NCBI GenBank assembly: GCA_021298975.1
Contig: JAJTGC010000013.1
Span: 1-40,731 of the forward strand
Direction: 5' to 3'
DNA length: 40,731 bases
Origin: Oxalobacteraceae bacterium
GTDB lineage: Bacteria; Pseudomonadota; Gammaproteobacteria; Burkholderiales; Burkholderiaceae_D
Position numbers and translations under genes: made by a program
Shown here: positions 7,845 through 16,731 of the stretch, in pieces
Position numbering within the stretch: position 1 is the first letter of the stretch
How the letters are laid out: the number at the start of each line of letters is the position of its first letter
The notes under the pieces: model-generated
Told to the model about the DNA's origin: nothing
The model's database searches: none
What the model saw: only the letters and a program-made list of their open reading frames with translations

Positions 7845-8261
7845 TCAGTTTTCTTGATTCAGCCGCTTTACCCAGTCCTCAATCGCATCAGTAACATTTT
7901 TTGATTCACAGAACTCGGGTATCTTATCCACGGCAGGCTTGAGCAGACCGCGAATGAATTGCATGTCCTTGTCCGAGTAGCAGCTGCCGATTTGCTCATC
8001 AGTGGCGATCAGCATCGCGTCATGCTTGCGCTTGCCGTCTTTGGCTTTTGTCAGAAATTCAGCCGAGCAGGTCTTCTCGTACTTTCCAGCGACCAGCGAG
8101 CCCATGTAGGTGGTAATCAGCAAAGCACTGCTATCGTAGTCTTGAAATTTGCACTGCGCATAATTCGGATTGGACGAATCAGGCGTGATTTCAAAAATAT
8201 TTTGTGCGCTGGCCGCGTGCATGGTGATCAACAGCGCCACGCCGGAAATCAATCGCTTCAT
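7845..8261 (-). CDS. Small exported cysteine-containing protein
   Basis: A 138-residue protein of unknown function. Residues 1-19 are a signal peptide (MKRLISGVALLITMHAASA), with cleavage likely before QNIF. The mature chain has four cysteines (QCKF, KTCSA, GSCYS, EFCES) that probably form two disulphides in the periplasm. It ends in a charged helix. A GAGG ribosome binding site precedes the ATG at a somewhat long spacing. It is transcribed alone, towards the hairpin at 7762-7794. No catalytic motif is seen. Confidence 0.78.
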   Translation of the reverse strand: MKRLISGVALLITMHAASAQNIFEITPDSSNPNYAQCKFQDYDSSALLITTYMGSLVAGKYEKTCSAEFLTKAKDGKRKHDAMLIATDEQIGSCYSDKDMQFIRGLLKPAVDKIPEFCESKNVTDAIEDWVKRLNQEN

Positions 8262-8384
8262 GGGATCTGCCTCGAATAAGTTATTGTGTTTATGATTTGT
8301 TGATACTGCGGCTTTGTTGAAATTTTTCCGCAGACGTTGACTTTACCCCGATTGCACTACTTGTGGGTAGGGCGTGACCCTGGT

Positions 8385-9761
8385 TTATTTTATTGACTCA
8401 CCGAAGCCCTCCAGCATCAGGCCGTAAAGGTTTGCCTGACCGACCTGTCCGCCTTTGAGCAGCACCTCCTTGCCGTGAATGAGCGGATCATCGGACACCA
8501 AGCTGCAGACATGCGCATTCTGTGCGAAGTGGCTGGCCTTGATCTCCAGCGCTCGGGCGTGGATGTTGCGCATGGTGAAGCTCGACGAGTCACCTCCCGC
8601 GACCACCAGCCTTTGCAGTCCCGCCTGCGCAAAAGCCGCGCGCGCCAAATGCGCAAACAAGTGGCCTATGCGTTGCGCCATGGTCGATGCGTTCACGGGC
8701 TGACTGGATGAACCCGCTGTTGACACTTGCGCATCGTCGGGACCTTCTGCAGTAAACACAAGCACGCTGGTACCTGACGTCAATGCGTCCACCATACGCG
8801 CCGCCATTGTCTTCAGTGCATCCGTATCTTCCCCCGTCAGCACGCCCGCCTCTGCGCGCATCGTGAGAAAGCCAGCCTGTCGCGCCCACACAATCTGCTC
8901 TGCCGACAAAGCAGAACAACTACCGGAGAGCACCAGCAGTCGATCCACTGCGGCCAGCTGGTGTTTCGGCTGGCTTGAAGTCAATATGCCTGATTCGCGC
9001 ATCCAGGCACCGAGTCCGTGGGCAAAGCCCTGCGCGGCCATCGCGCATACCTGACGTTGTCGTGACACGTGCCACACACTGGCCGCAGCTGTCATCACCT
9101 GCTGCAGCGTGTAGCCATCGAACACCACGCTGTCGCAGGTACCGAGCTCGGTGGCGAGCGCTTCGGGTCTATCCTGATAATGATCCAGCTGTCGTAAATC
9201 CACCGCATGGGCCGGAGTAAAGCCTTGCTGTGCGAGTACCCGTGACAACGCCGATTCATGCATTGGCGTAACCGGATGACGTGACATCACCGGATGACGA
9301 TCGAGGCGGTACACCGCCGCACCTGCGCGTGCATAGTGATGGCCAAACATCGTATAACGACCGAACTCGGGCGTCGCCGCCAAAACAGGCAACAGACTGG
9401 CCGGCCAGCACGCCTGCATCAGATGCATTGCATGGCCAAGGCTGCCCGTGTCAGGCGATGAGTCAAAGGTGGAGCAGCATTTGTACTGCACCAGCGGCAC
9501 CTTCAGTTGTCGGAATTGTTCAAGTACCGGCATCAGCTCGGCGCGCATGCCATCAGGGTCCAGTGAGCGCGCTGTACCTGCAATACCTACGACATCGTAA
9601 CTCTGCGCCGCTAGTGTCAGATCATCCGCACCGGGATCGGAAAAAAACAAAATCGTCTTCAATCCGTGTCGTGCATATTGCGCCGCATTATCCGAGGCGC
9701 CCGTAAAATCATCGCCATAAAAAAGTACCTTGGCGCGTCGAGCTTCATTGGCATCGTTCAT
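8385..9761 (-). CDS. DUF1537 four-carbon acid sugar kinase (OtnK/OiaK-like)
   Basis: A 458-residue cytoplasmic kinase of the DUF1537 family, which phosphorylates four-carbon or branched sugar acids such as 3-oxo-tetronate, threonate or 3-oxo-isoapionate. The N-terminal substrate motif is clear: YGDDFTGASDN with DDFTG at 17-21. The C-terminal ATP-binding region has a VVAGGDSSSFTM motif around residues 385-396, where the family has GGxTS. An internal six-residue duplication (RHPVMSRHPVTP) comes from an imperfect 18-base repeat near 9265-9300. It lies 38 bases after the RuBisCO-like gene and is the last gene of the SDR-RLP-kinase operon. This pairing supports phosphorylation of a keto sugar acid before the RLP step. 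The exact substrate is not deducible. Confidence 0.9.
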   Translation of the reverse strand: MNDANEARRAKVLFYGDDFTGASDNAAQYARHGLKTILFFSDPGADDLTLAAQSYDVVGIAGTARSLDPDGMRAELMPVLEQFRQLKVPLVQYKCCSTFDSSPDTGSLGHAMHLMQACWPASLLPVLAATPEFGRYTMFGHHYARAGAAVYRLDRHPVMSRHPVTPMHESALSRVLAQQGFTPAHAVDLRQLDHYQDRPEALATELGTCDSVVFDGYTLQQVMTAAASVWHVSRQRQVCAMAAQGFAHGLGAWMRESGILTSSQPKHQLAAVDRLLVLSGSCSALSAEQIVWARQAGFLTMRAEAGVLTGEDTDALKTMAARMVDALTSGTSVLVFTAEGPDDAQVSTAGSSSQPVNASTMAQRIGHLFAHLARAAFAQAGLQRLVVAGGDSSSFTMRNIHARALEIKASHFAQNAHVCSLVSDDPLIHGKEVLLKGGQVGQANLYGLMLEGFGESIK

Positions 9762-9799
9762 GATGTCATCGCCTCATGATCGAAAAAGCGCGCGGGTGC

Positions 9800-11014
9800 T
9801 CATTTGAATATTTCCAGTGCTTCGCGTAATTCACGATACGTTTTCGCGGCGACATCCAGTGACACACCGGCGATAGCGGCGGCCCAGGACTGCCGCAGGG
9901 CATTCACACCTGCGGTAATACCACCCGGATGTGCAAACAATCCGCCCCCCGCAAGAAAAATCAGATCCGTCGACTGCAGCCGCTCCCAGGTTGGTGCCGC
10001 CTGCCTGACCGTCTGACCCGAAGAAAACACTGGCATGATCGTACAGGGTTTGTCAGCAAACATCGGTGTCAGGCAAGCGCGTGCGGAGGACATCACACTG
10101 TCGTCATCTTCCTGAAATTTGTTGGCAATGCCATTGACGTGCATATGATCTACACCGGCCAGGCGCCACAACTTTTGCCACGCCGTGTAAGACCAGCCCG
10201 ATTGCAAATAGCCCCAGCCATTGCGATGTGCATGAATCGGTAATTGCGCATGACGACGAAAGGCATTGAAGCCTGTCATGCCAACCGAATTCAGACTCAG
10301 CATCACGGCAGTACCACCAAGCCGCTGCACCAGATCGTGACGGTATTTCATCTCATCCAGCTCGCCAGTGAGATTGAAGGCATACATTACTTTTTTACCC
10401 GATCGCTCCGCATGACGATTGATCACCGCCATCGACAGCGTGACGCGCTCATCAAAGGGGCACGCCGGTCCATCTGCCTGCAGCTCATCATCCTTGATGA
10501 AGTCCACACCGGCCTCGCACAGTTGCGCAACGATGTCCGCCGTGTCTTGCGCACTCAGTCCGACCGAGGGTTTGATGATGGTGCCAATCAGCGGCCCGTC
10601 TGGTACGCCACTGAGCGCGCGCGTGCCGGCAATACCAAAGGCCGGACCCGGATACGCCTGCGCAAATGCGGGCGGCAGCGTGATGTCGATCAGCCGCAGC
10701 GACTGCACTGGTTTGAGTTCATACAGATTGCCGGCCACCGTCGCCATCAGGTTGGGCAGCGAGGGTCCCAGGTTATCCAGCGGCCATGACAGCTTCAGTT
10801 CATAGCATTTGGCGTCGCTGCTGCCCGCTTGATCCAGCGCCGTGATTTCATATCGGGCAGCAGCACGCGCCTTGAGTGCTTCGTCTTCGCCAGGAATCGC
10901 AATGAAAGTACCCGAAGATTGTTCGCCTGCGATCAATGCCGCCGTTTTTTCCGGATCAGCGGCGGTTTCAAGATGGTAGACGGCGTCGATGCGCATGGTC
11001 GTGCAGAGATTCAT
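9800..11014 (-). CDS. RuBisCO-like protein (form IV RLP)
   Basis: A 404-residue protein of the RuBisCO large-chain superfamily, shorter than true RuBisCO (about 450-480). Active-site landmarks by eye: GTIIKPSVG with Lys148, the carbamate/Mg motif DFIKDDE (Lys174, Asp176, Glu177), HAHRNGWG at 261-268, loop-6-like NGIANKF with Lys299, SSGQ at 331-334, and the phosphate-binding GGG at 356-358. Retention of the metal site argues for enolisation chemistry. The HAHRNGWG and SSGQ segments differ from carboxylating RuBisCO. Known RLPs beside DUF1537 kinases act on 3-oxo-isoapionate 4-phosphate (decarboxylase or transcarboxylase/hydrolase), which is the closest analogy. The gene starts 3 bases after the SDR stop. 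ATGs at 11014 and 10996 are both possible. Confidence 0.93.
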   Translation of the reverse strand: MNLCTTMRIDAVYHLETAADPEKTAALIAGEQSSGTFIAIPGEDEALKARAAARYEITALDQAGSSDAKCYELKLSWPLDNLGPSLPNLMATVAGNLYELKPVQSLRLIDITLPPAFAQAYPGPAFGIAGTRALSGVPDGPLIGTIIKPSVGLSAQDTADIVAQLCEAGVDFIKDDELQADGPACPFDERVTLSMAVINRHAERSGKKVMYAFNLTGELDEMKYRHDLVQRLGGTAVMLSLNSVGMTGFNAFRRHAQLPIHAHRNGWGYLQSGWSYTAWQKLWRLAGVDHMHVNGIANKFQEDDDSVMSSARACLTPMFADKPCTIMPVFSSGQTVRQAAPTWERLQSTDLIFLAGGGLFAHPGGITAGVNALRQSWAAAIAGVSLDVAAKTYRELREALEIFK

Positions 11015-11017
11015 TGT

Positions 11018-11794
11018 TCAAAGGCCACGCGCGCCACTGGATAAAAATCCGCCATCCACGGGCATGGCGATTCCCGTGATGTAGGCCGCATCGTCGGAGG
11101 CCAGAAACTGCACCGCAGCACCGACCTCGGACACCGTACCGTAGCGGTTCATCGGAATGGCTTTCGAATACTCGGCGCGAAATTGCGCGGTGTGCAGCAA
11201 TTGGGTCATGGGCGTGTCGACGGGGCCGGGCGCGACCGCATTGGCGGTAATGCCATGTTCGGCGAGTTCAACGGCCATTTGTCGTGTCAGCGCAATCACG
11301 GCGCCTTTGGATGTACCGTAGGCAGTGCGACCCGTACCCACCGCCCGCATGCCAGCGACCGAGGCGATGTTGATGATGCGGCCCCATTGATGACGCATCA
11401 TCAGGCGCGCCGCATGCTGACTGCAGAGCAGGGTGCCGGTGACATTGATGTTCATCGTGCGCTCGAACTCCGCCAGCGGGAAATCGATGAAGGACGCCAC
11501 TTTGGCAACGCCCGCGCAATTGACCAGAATATCGCAGCGGCCGTGCGCCTTGGCGATCGCATCAAAAGCGGTCGCGATGGTTCCGGCATGGCCCACGTCC
11601 ATGGTGATTGCTGTGACAGACAGCTGCTGCGATTGCAGCTGTGTCACCATGGCCGCGCTGGCCGCTTCATCGCGATCGGCGATGACCACATGATGGCCGA
11701 TTCGCGCCAGCCGCTCGACCACGTCGGCGCCAATCCCCATGGCACCACCGGTCACGACGGCGACGCGCGCTGGTGATTTGACTTCCTGATTCAC
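11018..11794 (-). CDS. SDR-family dehydrogenase of the RLP operon
   Basis: A 258-residue classical short-chain dehydrogenase: TGGAMGIG at 15-22, NCAG at 92-95, catalytic Ser145, Tyr159 and Lys163 (YGTSK). It is the first gene of the operon and lies three bases upstream of the RLP, so it most likely oxidises a sugar acid to the keto acid that the DUF1537 kinase phosphorylates and the RLP then processes. This order (oxidise, phosphorylate, cleave) parallels four-carbon acid and apionate pathways. The start is GTG at 11794, with a GGGGGA ribosome binding site a few bases upstream. No transporter or regulator is attached to the operon. Confidence 0.92.
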   Translation of the reverse strand: MNQEVKSPARVAVVTGGAMGIGADVVERLARIGHHVVIADRDEAASAAMVTQLQSQQLSVTAITMDVGHAGTIATAFDAIAKAHGRCDILVNCAGVAKVASFIDFPLAEFERTMNINVTGTLLCSQHAARLMMRHQWGRIINIASVAGMRAVGTGRTAYGTSKGAVIALTRQMAVELAEHGITANAVAPGPVDTPMTQLLHTAQFRAEYSKAIPMNRYGTVSEVGAAVQFLASDDAAYITGIAMPVDGGFLSSGARGL

Positions 11795-12073
11795 GCTTTC
11801 CCCCGCTGCTGCATTGTTTTTTTTGTACCGTAACTGACGGCTGTCCTCTGATGGAATTGATCAGCTTGATGGTGTTGGTTGACCCACTGGGCCCGCAATA
11901 ACGGACGCAAAGATATCACACCGAACCCGCCGGTTGAGTGTCGGATCAACCGTCCGATCGAACGTCCTGACCCGGTCAGATCGGCAATGCAGTCCTGCAG
12001 CGATTGACACGCGCTGCGGTGCGACATGCGGATTTGCGTATCATGCAGGCTGACCATAACAAGGAGAGCGACT

Positions 12074-12847
12074 ATGCGCGCCATATGTGTGTTGATGAGC
12101 CTGTTTGCCGCTGCCGCTGCTTTTGCGGATCCCGCCAAGACCTTTCGGGACTGCCCAAGCTGTCCCGACATGGTCGTCATCCCGGCAGGCAGTTTCGTGA
12201 TGGGTACCCCGGACACGGCACGCTCGGCGCCGAACGACAGCAGCAATGACAAGGAAAAGCCGGCACGCACCGTGCAGATACAATCTTTCAGCCTTGGTAA
12301 ATATGAAGTGACGCAAGCTGAGTGGATCGCCATCATGGGCGACAATCCGAGCGAGAATGAAGGCAAAAATTTTCCGGTGGACCATGTGAGTTGGGAGATG
12401 GCGCTGAGTTTTGTGGACAAGCTGAGCCAACTGACCGGCAAGAAGTATCGTTTGCCCAGCGAGGCGGAGTGGGAATATGCCGCTCGCGCAAACACGTCAA
12501 AGGAATACTACGATAGCGACGAGGTCGCTTCACTGGATGCATACGCTTGGTTCAATTCGAACTCGGACAAGGAAGTGCACGCAGTAGGCCAGAAAAAGCC
12601 GAATCAGTTCGGCTTGTACGACATGCACGGCAATGTATGGGAATGGACGCAGGACTGCTGGAACCCGAATTATCAGGGCGCACCCAAAACGCAGGCCGCA
12701 TGGGAAGAGGGTAATTGCGAGTCTCGCGTGAACCGCGGTGGCTCCTGGTTCAATGTGGCACGCATGCTGAGATCGGCCTTTCGGTCACGCTTCTCAACCA
12801 CGCTCAAAAGTCCGTATTTCGGGTTGCGGGTGGCGCGGTCGGATTGA
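12074..12847 (+). CDS. Exported SUMF1/formylglycine-generating-enzyme-fold protein
   Basis: A 257-residue protein of the SUMF1 (FGE-sulfatase) domain family. The signal peptide is 1-18 (cleavage after AFA). Family landmarks: MVVIPAGSFVMGT near 33-45, KYEVTQAEW near 76-84, YRLPSEAEWEYAARA at 125-139, GLYDMHGNVWEW, and the closing RVNRGGSW...RSAFR...FGLRVAR. True FGE has two copper-binding cysteines just after the GGSW-equivalent segment; here it reads GGSWFNVARMLRSAFR with none. Sulfatase activation is therefore unlikely, and no sulfatase gene is nearby. It is probably a periplasmic binding or structural member of the fold. The start is fixed by AAGGAG at 12061-12066. It is monocistronic, with a strong terminator after it. 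Confidence 0.88.
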   Translation: MRAICVLMSLFAAAAAFADPAKTFRDCPSCPDMVVIPAGSFVMGTPDTARSAPNDSSNDKEKPARTVQIQSFSLGKYEVTQAEWIAIMGDNPSENEGKNFPVDHVSWEMALSFVDKLSQLTGKKYRLPSEAEWEYAARANTSKEYYDSDEVASLDAYAWFNSNSDKEVHAVGQKKPNQFGLYDMHGNVWEWTQDCWNPNYQGAPKTQAAWEEGNCESRVNRGGSWFNVARMLRSAFRSRFSTTLKSPYFGLRVARSD

Positions 12848-12876
12848 TCATTCGTGCCGAACGGTAAACGATGGAT

Positions 12877-12913
12877 GGAAAGTTAGCTCGTGAATAACTT
12901 TCCAGTTTTTTTT
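12877..12913 (+). terminator. Intrinsic (Rho-independent) terminator
   Basis: A perfect 9-bp stem GGAAAGTTA / TAACTTTCC (12877-12885 and 12895-12903) with a 9-base loop, followed after two bases by eight T residues (12906-12913). It closes the SUMF1-fold gene 29 bases after its stop codon. Confidence 0.9.
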
Positions 12914-13033
12914 CAGACGCATCGTCTGCCTGTTGATATGATCCAGGCAAACACGAATCAAGTGGCTCGTACAGCAGCTGACTCTGAATCTGACTTGGGC
13001 AATCAATAATACGAAGCTACTTACGTCTCGCCC

Positions 13034-14449
13034 ATGCTCTTTCCCACCGTTGAATTCGCCTTATTCTTTTTGCTGGCATTTGCGCTGGCTTGGGGAACAG
13101 TACGGCACCATGTGACGCACAAGCGCGTACTGCTGGTGCTGAGCTATTTTTTCTATGGCTTTTGGGACTGGCATTTTCTGCCGTTGTTGTTCACGATATC
13201 CCTGTACGGCTGGGTTGCGGCCAAGGGCATGGATCGAGGCAGGCACAAGCGTCGCTGGCTCGTTGGTGGCATCGTCGCTTGTCTGCTGACGCTGGGCTGG
13301 TACAAGTATCTGGCCTTCTTTCTGCAGAATTTTCTCAATCTTGCCAACGGTCTCGGTATTGAACTGCAGGTATCCATTACCTCCCCCATTTTGCCGTTGG
13401 GTATCTCGTTCATGAGTTTCCACGCGATCTCGCTGATGATTGATGTGTGGCGCGGCAAACTCGAGCGCGCGCCATCGCTTGAAGATGTTCTGCTTTACGT
13501 GGCATTTTTTCCGCAGCTGATTGCCGGTCCGATTCTGCGTGCCTCGACCTTCATGCCGCAGCTGCAAAGGGCGCCCGATCCGTCGCGCATCGAAACATCA
13601 CGCGCGCTGTTGTTGATTGCGATCGGCCTGTTCAAGAAAGTCGTCATCGCCAATAGTCTGGCCACGTTGATGGTCGATGATGTCTTTACCAACCCGCAAA
13701 GCTTCAGCGCGAGTCAGGTACTGCTGGGTGTTTACGGCTATGCAGCGCAGATCTACTGTGATTTTTCCGGTTACACCGATATTGCGATCGGCTGCGCGCT
13801 GTTGCTGGGGTATCGGTTTCCGGATAACTTCGATAATCCCTATCGCAGCGCATCGCCGCAGGAATTCTGGCGGCGCTGGCACATATCCTTATCGACCTGG
13901 TTGCGTGAATATCTGTTCATTCCGCTGGGTGGTTCGCGTCAGGGCGAGTGGCTGAATGTACGCAATTTGTTCATCACCATGCTGCTCGGTGGGCTCTGGC
14001 ACGGCGCTGCGTGGAATTTCGTCGTGTGGGGGTTCTGGCATGGGATGCTGCTGGCCGTACACCGCGTCTGGGACAATTACTGGTATGAGAAGGGGAATGA
14101 TGGGTGGCGCGAATCTGTTCAATGGCGTTATGCGTCGCGCTTGTTGCTGTTCCACGCCGTATGCCTTGGCTGGATTTTTTTCCGTGCCGCCGATCTCGAA
14201 CAGGCGTTTGCGGTGATGCAGCAACTCCTGGCCGGAACCTGGCACTGGGATCTGGCGCCCGGGATGCTGATTTGTGTGCTGTTGGGCATAGGCATGCATT
14301 ACCTGCCTTCGCGCGTCTTGTTGCGGGCGCAGCTCCTAGGTATGCGCATGCCTGCAGTGGTGTTAGGTGCCTTGTTTGCCATTTCGCTGACGGTGATTGA
14401 AATACTCGGTCCCAGTGCGCCAGCGCCCTTTATTTATTTTCAGTTTTGA
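13034..14449 (+). CDS. MBOAT-family O-acyltransferase (AlgI-like)
   Basis: A 471-residue multi-pass inner-membrane protein of the MBOAT family, similar in plan to alginate O-acetyltransferase AlgI. Family landmarks include YFFYGFWDWHFLPL near residues 39-52, the YCDFSGYTDIAIG segment, NPYRSASPQEFWRRWHISLS, and the GGLWHGAAWNFVVWG motif with the expected catalytic His323. MBOATs of this type pass acetyl groups across the membrane to an SGNH partner, which then modifies a surface polysaccharide. The next gene is exactly such an SGNH protein. No polysaccharide synthesis genes are seen in the window, so the acceptor is unknown. The ATG has no obvious ribosome binding site. Confidence 0.93.
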   Translation: MLFPTVEFALFFLLAFALAWGTVRHHVTHKRVLLVLSYFFYGFWDWHFLPLLFTISLYGWVAAKGMDRGRHKRRWLVGGIVACLLTLGWYKYLAFFLQNFLNLANGLGIELQVSITSPILPLGISFMSFHAISLMIDVWRGKLERAPSLEDVLLYVAFFPQLIAGPILRASTFMPQLQRAPDPSRIETSRALLLIAIGLFKKVVIANSLATLMVDDVFTNPQSFSASQVLLGVYGYAAQIYCDFSGYTDIAIGCALLLGYRFPDNFDNPYRSASPQEFWRRWHISLSTWLREYLFIPLGGSRQGEWLNVRNLFITMLLGGLWHGAAWNFVVWGFWHGMLLAVHRVWDNYWYEKGNDGWRESVQWRYASRLLLFHAVCLGWIFFRAADLEQAFAVMQQLLAGTWHWDLAPGMLICVLLGIGMHYLPSRVLLRAQLLGMRMPAVVLGALFAISLTVIEILGPSAPAPFIYFQF

Positions 14450-14451
14450 TC

Positions 14452-15510
14452 ATGTTGCGCTCTACTTCCATTACCCAAGTCATTCGCGCGCTTGCATCCG
14501 CCTTGCTGGTGGTCTTGCTGCTCGAAGCCTCGGGTCTGGTCGTGTGGGCAGAGCGTCTGGAGGTGGGTGCGTTGCGCGATGCTGCTCAGCCGGTGACGCA
14601 AGCATGGCAGCGCATCGTGGCAGAGTTGCACCTTGATGCGCCACGACGTCAGGCGCTTGCGCTGCGTGAGCACTGGTCAGTTGCCTTGATGCCTGTGGCG
14701 GAGGATGCGCCGACTGTCGGGAACGCGCCGCCCACTACGGCGCGATTACCCCCGCCCACGGCGGTAGCGGTGACAAAACCCCCAGAACCCAAGCGCGAAT
14801 CTCCCGCCGCTCCGAATCAGAAAACTTCGGCATCAACGGCGGTGGCCGAGCCGCGGGCAGTGGCACCCGTGGTTGGGTCATTAAGGCAGGTAGCCCTGGT
14901 GGGTGACTCCATGATGGCGGTAGGTCTGGCACCGGTTTTACGCCGCAGCATCACCCGCGAAAACGGTGCGCGTTTGGTTCGTGCTTATCGCTCCGGGACC
15001 GGCCTGGGTCGGCCCGATGTCTTCAACTGGCCGGCTCAGTATCCGCAACTGATTGGTGCCGCGCGACCCCAGTTGGTGATTTGCTCGATTGGTGCCAATG
15101 ACGCGCAAAATTTTCAGATAGATCGACATGTGTTTTTGTTTGGTACGCCTGGGTGGAAACAGATGTATGCGGCGAGGGTACGTGACTTCGCGAAGCTGCT
15201 CACGCGTGACGGCGCGCGCGTGTTATGGATAGGCATGCCGGTCATGCGCGAGAGCGGCTTTTCGCGTCGAATGGCATGGATCAATCTCCTGGTGAAAGAA
15301 GTACTGGCAGAATTCCCCCAAATTACCTGGGTAGACCCCAATCCCTATATCGCCGGAAGCGGTGGCAGTTTCGAGCAGTATCGTCAGGATCAGCGTGGCA
15401 AGCTGGTGCGTTTGCGTGCCGATGATGGTATTCATCTGAGCGAGGAGGGTGCAGCGTTTTTACTGCCTGCCATTGACAACTGGATGCAGCGAACCTCGCC
15501 CGGTACCTGA
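14452..15510 (+). CDS. SGNH/GDSL-hydrolase-fold protein (DUF459-like), partner of the MBOAT
   Basis: A 352-residue protein with an N-terminal membrane anchor or signal (about residues 9-31), then a proline/alanine-rich linker (about 80-140), then an SGNH domain. The catalytic residues are visible: GDS with Ser153 (VALVGDSMMAVG), the SIGANDAQ block, and the Asp325/His328 pair in DDGIHLSEEG. DUF459/SGNH proteins next to MBOATs transfer or remove acetyl groups on exported glycans in the periplasm. The ATG at 14452 is two bases after the MBOAT stop. A TTG at 14446 overlapping that stop is the alternative. Spacing implies one transcript. Confidence 0.88.
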   Translation: MLRSTSITQVIRALASALLVVLLLEASGLVVWAERLEVGALRDAAQPVTQAWQRIVAELHLDAPRRQALALREHWSVALMPVAEDAPTVGNAPPTTARLPPPTAVAVTKPPEPKRESPAAPNQKTSASTAVAEPRAVAPVVGSLRQVALVGDSMMAVGLAPVLRRSITRENGARLVRAYRSGTGLGRPDVFNWPAQYPQLIGAARPQLVICSIGANDAQNFQIDRHVFLFGTPGWKQMYAARVRDFAKLLTRDGARVLWIGMPVMRESGFSRRMAWINLLVKEVLAEFPQITWVDPNPYIAGSGGSFEQYRQDQRGKLVRLRADDGIHLSEEGAAFLLPAIDNWMQRTSPGT

Positions 15511-15633
15511 AGTCGAGTGCCTTTCATGAAATATCCGAAAAAATATATTCCCCGCGTGTTTACTTTCCCGGTCAGCGTTGGATCAGTCCACGGCGTTGAC
15601 ATCTGACACATACTCCAGTTTGTCGCGCAACGC

Positions 15634-16728
15634 TCAGTTGCACACTTCCTCTTCGATGGCCGCTGCATAGGGTTTGCCGGAAGGCCAGACACCGAGGAAG
15701 CGATTTTCCGGCGATCGCGGTGTAAATAACGCAGTCGGATACGCACCACCGGCAACATAGTCAAACATTGCCATCGTAATGCGCCAGTAACCGTAAAAAT
15801 CCAGTACGTTGAGCGAGCCTGAGTGCTCAAAGCCATCCCGACCTGCAATGCGCTTGGGCACATTCGCTGTCGCATCCGGAAAATCAAATCGGCTGTCAGG
15901 CGCGCCCGGCGAGCCATGGGCCGAACTGATTTGCTGTCCCCCATCCGAGTGCGAGGGAAGCAATAATAAAGTCCGGTGCGAGCGGGGCAGGTGGCACAGG
16001 CGGGCTGCCCAGGCTCGCGCTGTCGGAACGCCGATGCTGGTGTCGGCCGCACCGCTGACCAGAAAAATCGGCAATGTCGGTGGCAGCGATTCCAGCCGCG
16101 CCACGATGGGCGCTGATTCGCTGCCGTGCACCACGTGATAGGCGTCGCCGGGTGCGACCAGCACCATTGCGCGCGGTGCGGGTAGGCCAAGCTCAGCGTG
16201 TCGGGTCGCAAAATTCGTCGAGATTGACGCACCCATGGAAAAACCCCAGTACAGCGTTTTCCCCTCGTCAGCCAGTTCGGGATGGGATTGACGCAGCATC
16301 TCGATCGCGGCACGAACGCCCTGCGCCGCATTCGCAGTGATTTTTTGCGGCGAAGTTTTCTCGCCTTCGCCCTGATAGACCGGGTAAATGACGACGGCAC
16401 CACTGCGCACCAGCAGATCAATCAGGCCGCCAAAATTTTTGGGATTTGTCCCACGCCAGCCATGCATGAACAGGACCAGCGGCAGGCCATTCAGTGAGCC
16501 GGCGTCTGGCCGAAAGACATAGGCGCGTGTCTCACCGCTGCCCACCGTGTCGACGGCGATGTCGCGGTAACGGCGCCTTGCCTCCCACGTGGCGGGACTG
16601 GATTGTTTCAGCAGACTTTGTTCTGGCGGCGAGGGGGTCGCTGCGGGGGCCGCGCTTGGGCTTGCCAAGGCACCGATGACCAGAGCGAACTGGCAGACGG
16701 CACGCAAACGCGAGGTGAAAAAAATCAC
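15634..16728 (-). CDS. Exported alpha/beta hydrolase
   Basis: A 364-residue protein with a signal peptide (residues 1 to about 29, cleavage near APAA) and an alpha/beta-hydrolase fold. The oxyanion strand is LVLFMHGWRG and the nucleophile elbow GFSMGAS carries Ser164. The likely acid lies in VSGAADTSIG. The catalytic His is not certain: LPSHSDGGQ is the best candidate. The length and periplasmic location suggest an esterase or lipase-like enzyme, substrate unknown. The start is GTG at 16728, directly after the stop of the upstream small exported protein gene, so the two form an operon; an AAAGG just upstream could be its ribosome binding site. Confidence 0.82.
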   Translation of the reverse strand: MIFFTSRLRAVCQFALVIGALASPSAAPAATPSPPEQSLLKQSSPATWEARRRYRDIAVDTVGSGETRAYVFRPDAGSLNGLPLVLFMHGWRGTNPKNFGGLIDLLVRSGAVVIYPVYQGEGEKTSPQKITANAAQGVRAAIEMLRQSHPELADEGKTLYWGFSMGASISTNFATRHAELGLPAPRAMVLVAPGDAYHVVHGSESAPIVARLESLPPTLPIFLVSGAADTSIGVPTARAWAARLCHLPRSHRTLLLLPSHSDGGQQISSAHGSPGAPDSRFDFPDATANVPKRIAGRDGFEHSGSLNVLDFYGYWRITMAMFDYVAGGAYPTALFTPRSPENRFLGVWPSGKPYAAAIEEEVCN

Positions 16729-16731
16729 CCT

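Noticed and set aside
11791-12495. 234-codon minus-strand frame over the SUMF1-fold gene
   Set aside because: It is the shadow of a gene with signal peptide, ribosome site and terminator.
15432-16421. 329-codon minus-strand frame overlapping the hydrolase in another frame
   Set aside because: Arg-rich nonsense composition; the hydrolase frame has a signal peptide and GFSMG.
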